Positions 48,560 to 60,641 of a stretch of 64,000 nucleotides of DNA are shown in pieces. Source of the stretch: Paramecium tetraurelia. Its lineage: Eukaryota > Ciliophora > Oligohymenophorea > Peniculida > Parameciidae. The DNA lies in assembly GCF_000165425.1 (NCBI RefSeq), contig NW_001799288.1, forward strand, positions 399,067 to 463,066. Direction: 5' to 3'. The notes under the pieces are model-generated. The model saw only the letters and a list, made by a program, of their open reading frames with translations. It searched no databases and was not told where the DNA came from. Position numbers and translations under genes: made by a program. Within the stretch, counting starts at the first letter, position 1, and every line of letters begins with the position of its first letter.

Positions 48560-50171
48560 ATGCAGACCAAATTTCACAAATAGATGGAGAAAATGAAAGG
48601 ATTTCTGGTCTCAGCCCACAACATATCTCCCATAAATGATGATGAGCCTATCAGGAAAACTTAGACTCCTTTGATTGGTCAACAAGTTCAATCAATATCT
48701 TTCAGTGATGATGAGATGGATGTTGAAGACTTTAAGCAAATAGGAGTTAAATCCACGAATTTCGATGACGAGTTTACATTAGGTAAGAAACTAGGAGAAG
48801 GCACAAATGGTGTCGTTAGAATTTGTTGGAAAAAAGACAATCCTTAATAGTAATTTGCAGTCAAAATAATACAAACACCTGATGAAGAATAATTGGATAT
48901 TGTAAGACAAGCCTTCGTCAACTCTACCATCATCAAAAGCCCTTACATTGCAAAATGCTATAAATTGTATATTGACATCAATGTAATATACATGCTAATG
49001 GAGTATGTTCCATTTCCAAATTTACAAACCATATTGCAACAGAGAACATAATTAAAAGAGCAAGAGGTTTAAAGAATTGCCTGTTCTCTATTGAAAAGTG
49101 CTAGGTGTTTGCACAGCTGTGGCATTTGTCATAGAGATATTAAACCAGACAATGTGCTTGTAAATCCGAAGTACAATAGTTGTTATTTATAGCGATTACA
49201 CAGTCAAATTAATAGACTTCGGAGTTTCTAGAAGATTTGTCACATTCAATAATAGTACATTTAGGTATATGAGGAATCAAATGTTAACTGTTACTGGCAA
49301 CCTACATTATCGAGCACCAGAAATCATGGGTAGCCATATTTATGGTTATAATCAATAAGTTGATATATGGGCCATTGGAGTTATCATGTATTAATCGTTA
49401 ACATCAGTCTTACCATTCACATCAGATAATACTGCTGATATTGTTGCTTTATTATCCAATAGGTATTCTATTTGTATATACTCCAAAGTTAATCAATCAA
49501 TGAAGCATTTCAAAAACCTTAGTTTCTATCCTTGTCATCAAGTTGCAGAGACTTAATTAAAAGATTAATGATGTGGAATCCTTTAAAAAGATTAACAGCC
49601 TCTGAAGCACTCAAACATATATGGATTCCCAATATGCAAACTCCTCAAAAACCACTTTGCAAAAAAAGTTACTAAAGATGATATGGACACGAGTAAAATT
49701 AGTTAAAATAGTGATCTTCTTAATAAATCTTTAATTAATAGTGCAACCATTCTAAATTTTGAGTTACAAAATACTCTTATCAAAAGTAAGCATATTGACT
49801 CAGTCTTGGAAACGTAGGATATCACTAAATCTTAAAAAAGTCTTGGGTTCTCTATCAAAATAAAAAGAGAAAAAGAAATTCAGGATTTTAAGGCTAAATT
49901 AAAGTAATTTAAATTAGAAACTTCAACCAAGATTTACAAGAGGAATAATTCAAATCAGAATAATGCGATCTAATTGGTTGGCGCCTTGGTCGACGATAAA
50001 ATGAACAACTCAATTAAATTAGATGATGAAGATGATATCTTTGGTATCAAAGTATGTGGAAGTCATCACTCGCTCACGCAAATTGATGAACCTATATAAA
50101 ATGAACAATAAGCACAACATAACAAGTTGGATCCTTAATTACTTGAGAAGCTCTTAGAATTTAATTTGTGA
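48560..50171 (+). CDS. Ser/Thr protein kinase with long C-terminal tail
   Basis: The earliest in-frame ATG gives MQTKFHKQMEKMKGFLVSAH. The kinase domain has [53 protein letters not shown] and GNLHYRAPEIMGS, with catalytic residues intact. A 22-base intron falls just after NVLVNPK and a 26-base one near 49464. The tail of about 190 residues is basic and Ser/Asn-rich (IKREKEIQDFKAKLKQFK; GALVDDKMNNSIKLDDED). No subfamily is secure; the fast-evolving activation segment (FNNSTFRYMRNQM) suggests a ciliate-expanded group. Confidence 0.82.
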
Positions 50172-50186
50172 TTTAATATATAAATA

Positions 50187-50939
50187 ATGAACTCTTCTAA
50201 AACTTCAAGAACTGTCAAAGCAATGCATTTATTCCATTTAGAGTAAAAAAATTCAAACTTACATCATTATAACCTTCCTACTTTGAGAGAGACAGCCATA
50301 CCTACCATCTTGAAACCATTTAGATTGTCGCCAACCAAATAATCATTTCCAACATCTCGACAAAATTAAGATACTGGCTATCGAAAATTGTCTATTGAAA
50401 AGAAAGTACTATAACTAAGAAAAGAAATTTTAAATGCCAAAAATATAAAGTAGAAATAATTGTTTCAAAGCAATAAATTATAAATCAAGAACAGTTTCTC
50501 TTCTGTTGAGAAATTACTAGATAAATAACCTAAACCTATACAACTATTTGAAAGAAAGTCTAACTCTAAAATCAAACTCTTTGAAATTCCTATCACAATT
50601 CAAGAAAGGTAACTTTAATAATCAACTTTGTCAACTTAAATTACTAAAATTCCAATATTAAAATTATAAGAAAAATAAACTTCAACAATGGAGGATGGTA
50701 TAAACGATATATAAATGCTACCACAGTATTAATCATCTATAAAGTTACCCAGTGAACCTGATTCTCCATAAATAATAAAAAAATTGCAATCTTATTAATT
50801 TACTTAAAGGAGTGTCAGTTAGGGAAATGTTGAAAAACCAAAAAAAATAGAATGGACACCGTGGCCATAAAATTTTGAAGGTTGGCATGCACCTTAAGCT
50901 GATGAAGATTTACTACTTTAATATTAATAATATTTCTGA
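50187..50939 (+). CDS. Disordered hypothetical protein
   Basis: An intronless 250-codon gene that begins 15 bases after the preceding TGA. Reads MNSSKTSRTVKAMHLFHLEQ, AIPTILKPFRLSPTKQSFP, RKLSIEKKVLQLRKEIL and near the end EWTPWPQNFEGWHAPQADED. Basic, Pro/Ser/Gln-rich, no folded domain apparent. The conserved-looking Trp-rich end may be a short binding motif. The tight spacing to the kinase upstream is unusual even for this genome. Confidence 0.65.
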
Positions 50940-51046
50940 TATGAATTTAATTTTGCTAATAATTATTTATGATGTAGCACCTGCCCTACTATTCAACAGA
51001 AGTTAAAGTTAATTTTGTTATTTTGATGAAGACATCATATTTTTAT

Positions 51047-52239
51047 TCATTATATTATGCAACATGCTTCTCTTTCCTTAGGTGGTCTAATGTCCTCTTT
51101 GTTTCTCTCACTTTTTGGTTTGATGGGCTCATCCTTAAAATCTGATTTCGTTCCAATGCCCCTTGCAGTCACATATTGTAATTTAGGATTCAACTTAAAG
51201 GGACACAACAATTGTTCCATCTAAGCCAATCTTTGTTTGAGTTTCTCTTAGAATTTCTATTGAGTCTTAAGACAATAATTTTACTTCAATAAGTCCCCCC
51301 TTTAATTCCTTTTATTGTTTGATTATGTTGATTCTGTCCTCAAAAGATAGTCTCACATCGAATCTTAGATTGATAGTGACATTATCTATATAGGGAGCAT
51401 CCAAACTTTAATCCTAGTAATTTACTATCAAGTAACATTATGGTATGGTCGGAAGAGCAAAATGTCTTGGTCTAATTTGTTGATGGATATCCAGAATAGG
51501 TATTTTAATTTGAGCTAATTCTTTAAAGTCTTCACCCAAAGTTCTTGCATCTCCTAGATTTTTGTCGAGTCTCTTTCCCATCACAACAATTGTTATGGAA
51601 TCAATAGTATTATCCAAAGAAATGCAGGTTGATCTATTTGAATTCTCGGGATACAGTGGTTGATAATTTTGATGAATTGTTCCAACTTTGTACTTTCAGT
51701 TTATAAAACTATAAAATAGAACTTGGGTGTTACTTTTTACATCTCACTTATCTGATTGACTTGATCTACAAAGGAAATGACTAAGGCATTTTCCTGATTA
51801 TATTCAGGCTTATCTAAGAAAGATTAAATAGTTTGTAATACTTGCTTCAATGACTTTAGAAAACTTATCAAAATTAGTCAGTTCATCTTTGAAATAATCA
51901 ATATTTTTTTGGAAATCCAGGATTTTCAAATGTATCATTTTTGCTTAATCCAATAGTTTCTATACAAAAGTTTCAATGGTTGCTTCTGATGCAAACTAGT
52001 TAAATGAATAAGCCTACATTCTCATCATAAACTTAATCTTATCCGATGGTATCACTAATCACCTTCCAGAGGATGTGTTCCTAGTCCTGATTGATTTCTG
52101 GGAAAAACCAAAGTTAATCATCAAATGCTGAATCTGCCTTGTATCCTTTCTGCTCAAAGAACTAAAGGATTTCCTCTTTCTTTGATTAAATAATATCCTC
52201 GGACTGCTTAATGAAGGAAGCATTCAATTAATCTGCCAT
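51047..52239 (-). CDS. Helical protein ending in a CaaX prenylation box
   Basis: Starts MADQLNASFIKQSEDIIQSK, with FFEQKGYKADSAFDDQLWFF following. A mid-region of strands (APYIDNVTINLRFDVRLSF) leads to a coiled coil (KFQEKLKQRLAQMEQLLCPF) after a 19-base intron near 51280. The C-terminus is REACCIIQ followed by TGA: CIIQ is a CaaX box for farnesylation, with a preceding Cys suitable for palmitoylation. The final Gln is a TAA codon. Membrane attachment is inferred. No family recognised. It lies just downstream of the BAH-PHD gene on the same strand. Confidence 0.6.
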
Positions 52240-52302
52240 TTTTAATAAAAATATATTATCGTTTTCATTTGACTCATAATAAGTTATAGTTATCTTATAA
52301 AA

Positions 52303-53068
52303 TCATTTTTTTTTCTTGCACTTATTGCAGACATAGGTAGTTTGCTAGATATTTTTGATTCCCAAGCATTCATAATGATACCATTTTTAACAAATATCAC
52401 ATAGCACATACTATTAATCGGGATTCAATGGTAATTTACATAAACAATGTTTTTCCCATTTCTAAATAGGCGGGATTATTTGTTTATTTCTGTAGAATGA
52501 CCTAAATTACTATTACAAATGATTACCTACAATAAAAGGTAAAATCATCCACTAACTCCTTCTTGTCAAAATCCTTGAAGTCTAAGACTTATGCTATAGA
52601 TATGATTGTATCCGGTTAAATAAAATCGTATTGGTCAGATAAAAATAATTCCCTCTCTCCTATGCAGCCTATATATTTTCCAATGATCTCCTTCAAGTTG
52701 TTCTTACTGTAATACCATTAAACTCTGATAATCGGAGTGTATTATTAAAATCTCATTACACCAACAATTTCAATAGTTTTAGCAACACACTAGCCATCCT
52801 CTTTGGTGTATATAATTATATCCTAGTTTAAGCTGATATTGAGATTGTTGATTTTGAGAGTTTTGAACTCCTTGTTAGCATAGTCCAAATTTTTGGCATG
52901 ATAAAAAAGGGTGGATAGAGATTTACAATTTCTCACCTATCCCACCAAATCATTAGTTTTTTTAATTGTTTTTAAGGCTTCTTAACTTTAATCATACTCT
53001 AATTTAATTGAATGAAAAATTTCATTAAGCTTTTTTTCTGTCTCCTCATCCATGTTTACCTCGCTCAT
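52303..53068 (-). CDS. BAH-PHD chromatin reader
   Basis: Starts MSEVNMDEETEKKLNEIFHS. A BAH domain follows: RFQQYTPIIRVQWYYSKNNL, GERELFLSDQYDFIQPDTII and ISIAQVLDFKDF. After a 23-base intron a PHD finger ends the protein: HCLCKLPLNPDQQYVLCDIC QKWYHYECLG and YVCNKCKKKK, with a Cys4-His-Cys3 order. This is the architecture of plant EBS/SHL-type readers, whose BAH and PHD bind opposing H3 methyl marks; which marks are read here is not predictable. About 245 residues, compact. Confidence 0.85.
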
Positions 53069-53252
53069 TAAACAATTAAAATCCTATTAAAATTAATATA
53101 CTCACAATTACTATTTTAAGTTTTATTCCAATTTCATAACTCCAGAAGACTTCCAGTATTATTTCGATCACCACTTTTAGTGCTATATTAGAATCTCATT
53201 TTTATAATGTTAATTTGTATGTAATTTAATAAAATACTAAAAAATACCAATT

Positions 53253-54348
53253 TCATTTTTTCTAATCTCTAACAGGCAAGAAATATGGATGATCTAAAGC
53301 TTCTTTAGGTGTAATTCTTAATGCCTATTATACTCATTAATTTTACATGATCATACAACAACATCCTGGATAATAAATCAATTGCCTCCTCTGAACACAA
53401 ATGCTTATTATCTTGATTGATAAATTTGGACCATTCTCTTTTTGGATAACTAAACTTCAAATTTAATTACTTACTTTCCCAATTTATTATCAAATACTGG
53501 ATCTAATTTCAATCTGTACTTCTTAACGTAAGCTAACAAATCTTCAGTGCCTAATACTTTTGCTATGACTACTAACTGGTCGTAATTGTCATTTCCTTAG
53601 AAGAATGGCTCTTTTTTAAAAATCTACAAAGTTAATCTTATCTATATTAACCATTGATGCAAGCATGGCTCCGCTACTCCAAATATCCAATGAATAATCA
53701 TAGTAGACATTATCAACTAACAATTCAGGACCTTTAAAATAACGAGATGCCACTCGAACATTATAATCCTGCCCCATGTGATAGTACTCTGCTAAACCGA
53801 AATCAAGCAATTTCAATAACTTTTTTTAAGGATTCACTATTATATTCTAAGGTTTGACATCCCTATGCATAATGCCTCTGGAATGACAGAAATCTAAAGC
53901 CTTCATTAATTCATATAGATAAAATCGTATCTCTATATCAGTGAGTTTTGGAAAGATGCTTCTAAAATCAACGTGATCTATGTAATCGAAAACTAAACAA
54001 GGGGTTTTTGATGCTGGGTCTTTTACAATATCACTTAACTCAATGATGTTTGGATGTCCTTTTAATGAAAGTAGAATTTTAGTCTCTCTTTTTATTTTTC
54101 TTTTTTTCACTGGTTTCAACACCTTGATTACCACTCTCTAATTTTATGGGTATCTAATTCCTTCATAAACATCCGAATATTTGCCTCTTCCAATCTTTCT
54201 AGCTATTTCATATTGGTCATTATCCTAACATTAAGTAATGTCTTACACCCCATTCATTTTCAAAATTGTCGTAATCCCAATATTCTTTCGGCTGATTCTT
54301 GTTAAAATCTGCATAAAATTTTGGTTTTGCTTACACTATTTAACTCAT
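53253..54348 (-). CDS. Casein kinase 2 catalytic subunit alpha
   Basis: Starts [20 protein letters not shown], then [20 protein letters not shown], the CK2 start. The Lys-rich [55 protein letters not shown] and [18 protein letters not shown] follow, with YFLPVRD at the end. Introns: 22 bases near the start of the kinase lobe, 28 bases after LASM, 25 bases near LGN and 22 bases near YDH. CK2 normally has DWG; here it is DFG ([10 protein letters not shown]), and PHN is PQN. Otherwise complete, ~335 residues. Confidence 0.93.
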
Positions 54349-54782
54349 ATAAAATATGTTATAAATAAATTTTGGGATGAATTTTGAGCTTAGAAAACTG
54401 TTAAAAAAGAAATAATTTTTTTTAATTGTGAAGATTATCTATTTATAAGTTTAATAATGAAAACATTGCATTATTATGACCCAAGAATTCATAAATGTTT
54501 TTCAGTTTCATTCATTAATATTAATAAAATTCAAATTGAAGACAAGCATTCAATTATGTTAATTATATTTAAATCACATTCAGAATTAATCTCATCAAAT
54601 TACATTTATTGCAATTTTATGACTTCAAATTTTCGATAAATTAATTAAATTGTTTTATTAACACACAAAATCATGATAATTTTTACTCATAAATATGATA
54701 TAATATTTTGTTAAAATAATATCAATTTATCATTGATTGCTATTAAGAATTGTGGATAATTTTATTAATATAAAATAATATA
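54349..54782. other. Spacer, no secure gene
   Basis: About 430 A+T-rich bases. A frame from 54457 is open for ~105 codons under the ciliate code, but its composition is that of flanking non-coding DNA. Confidence 0.5.
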
Positions 54783-55084
54783 ATGATCAATGAATCCTTA
54801 ATAAATCAAGAACCTCAACACCTCTATGATTATTTCCCAACTAATAACTCATGTCCATAAGCAGATATAAACTAAGATGAATCGCCAATTAGGCAGCATT
54901 ATATTAGTTCTCTATGCTTCTAACTGAGAAAGTACTAAAAATAGAATAAATATTACCTAGAAAAATCAAACGACAAAAAAATCGACCAAGCCTTTTGAAA
55001 ATAGAAGATAGTGGAAGAAATGTAAAACTATATTCTTGCTCACTTTTTAATAATAAAGAGAAACCTGAAAATGATACTGAGTGA
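54783..55084 (+). CDS. Doubtful small gene
   Basis: MINESLINQEPQHLYDYFPT runs to a TGA at 54996-54998, with SPIRQHYISSLCFQLRKYQ in between. A second piece in another frame, IEDSGRNVKLYSCSLFNNKE, reaches a TGA at 55082. The composition is more gene-like than the neighbourhood, but no intron joins the pieces. It may be a short gene ending at 54998 or a broken one. Confidence 0.35.
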
Positions 55085-55830
55085 AGAAGTAAAGTAAGAT
55101 TTGGAATTATTAATTATATGATATATAAACTTTATATAATTAGAGTTTAAAGTTAATATTATTGAGCATTCTTTCAAATGAAAAATAGAGTATAAGAATA
55201 GGAGAAATAAATAAAATGATGATTTTGAAAATAAATGATACGATGGAAATACATCTAAACCTTCGAAGGTACACATAACATCATTATCCATTGCATTAGA
55301 CACCTAATAGGATCATTGAGTAATGGAAAATAAATTTAAATAATTTTCATATAATTTATATGGAAATAAATCTTATTTGCTCTTTCTTGAAATTTATTTT
55401 TACTTTAATAAATGAAAAATAACACTAAAAATAAAATATCTGATTTTGTAGTGAAGTTTATAAAAACAGATGTGAAATAATAGGTATTACTGATAATAAA
55501 TTAGATGGTGTTTATAAATGTAATATATTTATTTGCGATCATTTGATTAACATAATTTAAATTTATTTTTAAATCTATTTACTATTGAGACTATAATCTA
55601 TGTATTATCAATATGGAGAATTACCTATTGCATGATTAATTGGGATTTAAACTTACTAAGTGAATAAGCAACTCTAAAAATAGTAGAACAATTTGAAATG
55701 AAATTAAGAGAGTTTGATTATATATGAATTAGTTTTTGGAATGTATTCTCTGATAAATTCAAGGACCATGAATAGTTTTCTTCTCGAAAATATAATTTAT
55801 TATTTATCGTTTTTATTTTATAAATAATAT
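55085..55830. other. Long A+T-rich spacer
   Basis: About 750 bases, the largest gap in the window. Only short frames (for example ~50 codons from 55412) occur. Nothing supports a gene, RNA or repeat. Confidence 0.5.
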
Positions 55831-57473
55831 ATGAGTTCACTCATCATGTACGAAGATGAAGCGATTGACCATTATAATGAGTATTTGATGAGCAAAAGAA
55901 AAGAAGTAACTGAAATAAAGAATTATAAATTCAATGGGAAATTCAATTCAAAGCCAACTAAGGCATTCATAATAAAAAATAAGAAAATACATTATTTAAC
56001 ATAATCGCAGATATTAGCTTTGGTGGTTTTAACATTCGCAGTTGAGTATGGTATTTATACACGTATAGTGAGGGTTTGCAATTGAGATGGTTTTCATCTC
56101 TCCTTTGTTTTTGAAATTAGACACTCCAGAACTTTTAGACTCTTCAATGTAATAAATTACAACAATATTCCAGTTGGTTATTTCCTCCTGTAATTAATTT
56201 ATTACTCTATCCTTTTATTCGATACTACAGCGAAAGTAAATCACATCAATTAAAAAACGCTATGATATATTTCATAATAGTTTCTATAATGGGTATAGGA
56301 CTATTAGCTGACACAAAGTAAATCTTTAAGTATATTTAGATCACTATATGTGGATTCAATAAACAAAAAAACATCAGTTCTAATTATTTCAATCGTAAGT
56401 TTCACAGTCATGGATGTCGGTTTAGAGATGCTTGGAGTATGACTAACATTTGATATAAATAGTTTGCTTGTTCTGCTTTATTAGAAGATTATGTTAATCC
56501 AAAACAGACGTAAAAAGTGTAGTAATACAGAACATTTGTTGATTCATTTGGGAAATTCACTGGATTCCTAGTTTCAAGTGTTTTAGCTTTCAATTTTATT
56601 TACTTAAACTTCGACAATTTTATTGAGAACTTATCATTTGCATACTTAGTAGGATTGATAATGATATTGATTGGTTTTGGAATGGTTTTGATATCCTTTC
56701 CACGTAAAGGATTAGATTTAGTATAATAAAATCACAAAATGAGGTTTAGTATCAATTCTTTTTTGCCTGGAATAACATTTATATCGTAATTAGTTATATA
56801 TATAGAGTAGATAATTGCCCAAAAATATGAAGATATTTTTGTTATCCCATTTTTTCACTTGCGGTTCCCAATTGTTTGTGTCTGTCTATGCGACCTTATG
56901 GTCAGGCATTACCATGTTGGAAGAGGGACCTCAATAGTACAATGAAGCAATAAGGAATATCGTATTTGACATAGGAATTAGCTGGGGTATTGTTTAAATG
57001 ATATACAGAGGGGCTTTGGCATTGTGCATGAGTGCAATACTTCATCTATTGACAACCTTGTTCTTAAAGTAATTGGGAAATAGATACACAAGCACAATAT
57101 ATATGATCGTGAATGCCTTGGCTGGGGCTTCTTTATTATATACTTGGTCGGTTAATGAATTTTATTCTATTTTTATCACTCTTCCTTTTTGGGGAGTTCA
57201 AACTACTGTGTTGAGTGAATTGCCATACAAATTAGCAAATCAGTTGGAGGATGATGTATGCATAAAGATAATATTGATTAGCAAGTAAGGGATACAATAA
57301 AAGGACTCTTGCCTTAGATGCTTAATTTAACCACCTTTTTTTCTTAAGCATTTATGTTTTTCATAATTCCCCTAGGTTTTTTGTTGTTATCTAGTGTTGA
57401 TGACATTTCAGTTAGTATGTTCTTGAGCGGGATATTCAGTTTAATTGGATCATTTTTAGTTTGCTTTTTATGA
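55831..57473 (+). CDS. MFS transporter, SLC45/sucrose-transporter-like
   Basis: Starts MSSLIMYEDEAIDHYNEYLM with a ~70-residue cytosolic lead, then about twelve hydrophobic segments (SQILALVVLTFAVEYG; MIYFIIVSIMGIGLLAD; FAYLVGLIMILIGFGMVLIS; FFSQAFMFFIIPLGFLLL). The central block VNPKQTQKVQQYRTFVDSFG KFTGFLVSS resembles the loop after helix 4 in SLC45/GPH-type sugar transporters, and ELPYKLANQ their helix-10 'PY.L' turn. Several short introns are needed. Substrate unknown; a proton-coupled sugar symporter is the inference. Confidence 0.62.
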
Positions 57474-57531
57474 ATAATATTCTAAATTTATATAAAATCA
57501 ATTGAACACAATAATCATTTTAATATTTTGA

Positions 57532-58497
57532 ATGACCAAAATATTAACAAAATAGCTCGTAATGCAGAAGGCGAAAACAGATGTGATGGAGAATATTAAG
57601 TCTATCAACTTATGGGGAAACGATTTAGAAGATATCTCCTTTATTTCACAATTGATTAATTTAGAGATAGCTTAGTTGGCTTCTAATAAAATAAATACCT
57701 TGAAAGATGTAGTCAAGTGCTCTTAGCTTAAAGACCTGAATTTAAGAAATAATGTTATCTCTAATATTGAAGAGTTACAATTATTAAAACTATTGCCAAA
57801 TTTGAAAGCATTAAATCTTTTATATAATCCTGTTACTTAAAATCACAATTATAGATACTAAGTCTTAAAACATGCACCTTAATTAGAGATACTGGATGAG
57901 ATAGCCATATCTTAATAGGAAAGACGATAAGTTTAATAAGAAGAGGAGAAAGAAAATTAAATTAAATAGAAAGTATTGAAGAACCATCAAAAAATTAAGA
58001 AAATTGAGTCTAAAATTTCCATTAAAAAATCTCAAGATAAAAAATAGAAATCTATAGTAGACAAGGATTTTGTATAAAAGTTGAGTTAGTAATAGGAAGT
58101 TAATAAAAAATTGTAAGAAATTGATCAATTTTTTAATGATCAATCACAAGAATTACAGGATTCATTTATATAGGATTCATAGGAAATAAATTTTTCAAAT
58201 GAAAACAAAAATATGTAAATGCTGGTTGGAGATAGGGCTTCCTCACAAAGTTAAATAAACAATAAAATATAAGAAGAAGAAATACCAATCCAAATACAGA
58301 AAAGCGATTAAATTATAAAAGCAATGCAACCGAAATAAAATTCAAAAAAGAAATCAAGCAGTAAAAGAAAAGAAGATTAAGGTAATTCCTCATAAATTCT
58401 GTGTGCCATATTGTCATTATTAGAAGTACTAAAGAAAAAGGAGATATCTTTTCTTAGAAGAAAAGTTGAAAAAAAAATAAAGAAATATAAATCATGA
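57532..58497 (+). CDS. CFAP410: CFAP410 (C21orf2), ciliary leucine-rich repeat protein
   Basis: CFAP410 is a ciliary base protein that works with NEK1. The start MTKILTKQLVMQKAKTDVME matches the family's LT..LVL.KAK opening, followed by NIKSINLWGNDLEDISFI, three LRR units (LINLEIAQLASNKINTLKDV; KDLNLRNNVISNIEELQ) and the LRR cap LPNLKALNLLYNPVTQNHN YRYQVLKHAPQLEILD. A Gln/Lys-rich linker leads to a C-terminal helix ILCAILSLLEVLKKKEISF, equivalent to the CFAP410 oligomerisation domain. Apparently intronless, 320 codons. Confidence 0.85.
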
Positions 58498-58757
58498 ATT
58501 ATAATAAAATGTGCATTATAAATAAGAATTATAAATATGATCATGCTATATGTCAGTCACCTTTGATAATATATTCTATTGGATCCAAATTTATTTCATT
58601 TGATATTTATCATTATATGTCTAACTTGAAAAAGTGAAAAGGATTTATAATGATTCTAAATAATAAAGTGAATTACATCTTTAGTTGTATTTCATCTTTT
58701 CATCAAATAAAATTAAGGATTGAATTCTATAAAATTTAAAATTATTTTTATAAATAT

Positions 58758-60604
58758 TCAAATTAAAATAATCAATAATATTAGAATAATTTTCTAAGTT
58801 GTAGAATAAAACTAAATTGATGATGATTATATTTTCTGATAAAGGGGTTCACAGAAATTATCTACTAAATGATAGCCATCTTCGCACTCTAAACATTCAA
58901 TGATACTCTTACATGTTTTACAATTCTTAAAATATCAAATTTTATTACCCCTGAGCAAGTTAAACAATACATCGAATTACTATCAGCATAATCTTATTCA
59001 TCGCATTCAATCAAACATTTATCCTCTTTTCTAAAACCATTACATTCATTTTCACAGTAATATCCAGAAAATCCAAATTAGCAAGTACATTATTAATTTA
59101 CACAGAAACCTCTTGAATTACATTAATTTTGACAATCATTTTAATTGGCACAGATTTACTTTGAATTTTGGGGACATTTAATTTGAAAGTTGATTTCACT
59201 AAAAGTAATTGTCTCATTTTCAGGACAATGAACTTGGATATAATCATTGTCATTTTATTAAAAAATTATATGTATTTGATCATTTTTACATTTAATTCTA
59301 TAACAAGATTCCTTTATTTGACTTAATCTTTCAGACAAAGTTTCAACTTTTTCTTCCTTATAAGATATTTGAAAGCATAAACTATTCTCACTAACTGTAC
59401 TTTTTGTCTATGAGAAATGGTCTATTTATTCTTAAGTCTGAAATTAAAATGGGTTTTTACAATCCATTCCTTTAAAAATGCTTCTATATGAGCATTAATC
59501 ACTCAATTGATCCTAGCCACATTTACCAATTCCAATATTACCAAATGAACATGTATATTCATTTTCTTGGCAGAATTCATCCACTTCTAATTCCTTGCAA
59601 GATTTAAATAAAAAGTCGCATCCTTTGGCTCTCCCATAGGTCATAAAATCCCGTTTGTACTTTAGTAATCGATAATACCTAAGATAAAATTAATTACTAC
59701 CCAAAGTCTGATAATAAAGCAAATGTAAATTCTGATAGTACAGATTATCCATTCATTTATGAGCCTGTCATGAGTTCGTTAAAATAGTAGGTGCGTTCAA
59801 AATGATGGTCTGCAGAATTATCTCCTCCTTAATTCTCCATTACAGCCCCTGTAATTAAGTCACATTAAAAATATTCCTTTGATGTATTGGCTAAACGAGG
59901 AGTGGATAAAATCAAATGGTTATTTTAATCTTTTTCTGATGTTAAGTTATAAAATTGCAATGTTTAAGGATCATAATAATATTAATACAGTATTTTTATA
60001 AATCCAAGAGCATGTATTATTTCATGAATAGATGTTTAAATATTTTATTAAATAGCGAATGAATTAACATTTTTCTAATTTTTAATTAATCATTAATTAC
60101 CATTTAGAGTTGTCTCAAATTCCAATTAATAACTCCAAAAATAGGCCTCAAATCATATTTTGTAATTTTGCAAGGGCCTGAGTATGCGTAATAATTGTTT
60201 GAATTATCATATTGGAATGAAACAAATATCACTAAATCTTAATTGTATTCTTTTTATTGAAATGCCAGTGGGATATCAATCCCACCACATGTTGTTTTAT
60301 TTCCAAAAACAATAGTTTCTTATTAACTCCTGATCATTAAATGTCTCCCAAAAAATATCTTCGAAATCTCAAGTATTTAAGTGATATAGTCGAAGATGTC
60401 TTGGCCAACCTCTGCATTCTCTAAAAATTAAAAATATATATTTATTGGTTTCCAATTAATCTCTTCTAAACTTAAGGAGTTTAATTAACGATGTTTACTT
60501 TTATTCAATTCATTTAGTTATAATTCTAAGTCTTAACTAATTTCAATCTAATTCTATTAAGAATACGAGAGAAGGCTTTAAAACAAAATAAAAATTGCAT
60601 ACAT
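58758..60604 (-). CDS. Leishmanolysin-like (M8) surface metalloprotease
   Basis: MYAIFILFQSLLSYSQQNQI is a signal peptide. The M8 core shows NYYAYSGPCKITKYDLRPIF GVINWNL, then, after a 26-base intron near 60090, the zinc motif SIHEIIHALGF and the third ligand region DNSADHHFERTYYFNELMTG, with LSEFTFALLSDFG beyond. A Cys-rich module region follows (CNCDEG-type; CKTCKSIIECLECEDGYHLV) and the end KIILILLIILI suits GPI anchoring. Ciliates carry many such genes. Catalytic residues are present, so it is likely active on the cell surface. It may be longer in introns than shown. Confidence 0.85.
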
Positions 60605-60641
60605 TATTGATTATATTATATAAAATTTGTTTTACTATTAC
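60605..60641. promoter_or_regulatory. 37-base divergent gap
   Basis: Only 37 bases lie between the start codons of the leishmanolysin gene (minus) and the next kinase (plus). Both promoters must share this space or overlap coding DNA. No motif beyond A+T-rich runs is visible. Confidence 0.5.

Noticed and set aside
54457-54780. Frame open for ~105 codons under the ciliate code
   Set aside because: TGA-free frames this long arise by chance in A+T-rich DNA with one stop codon; composition matches spacers.
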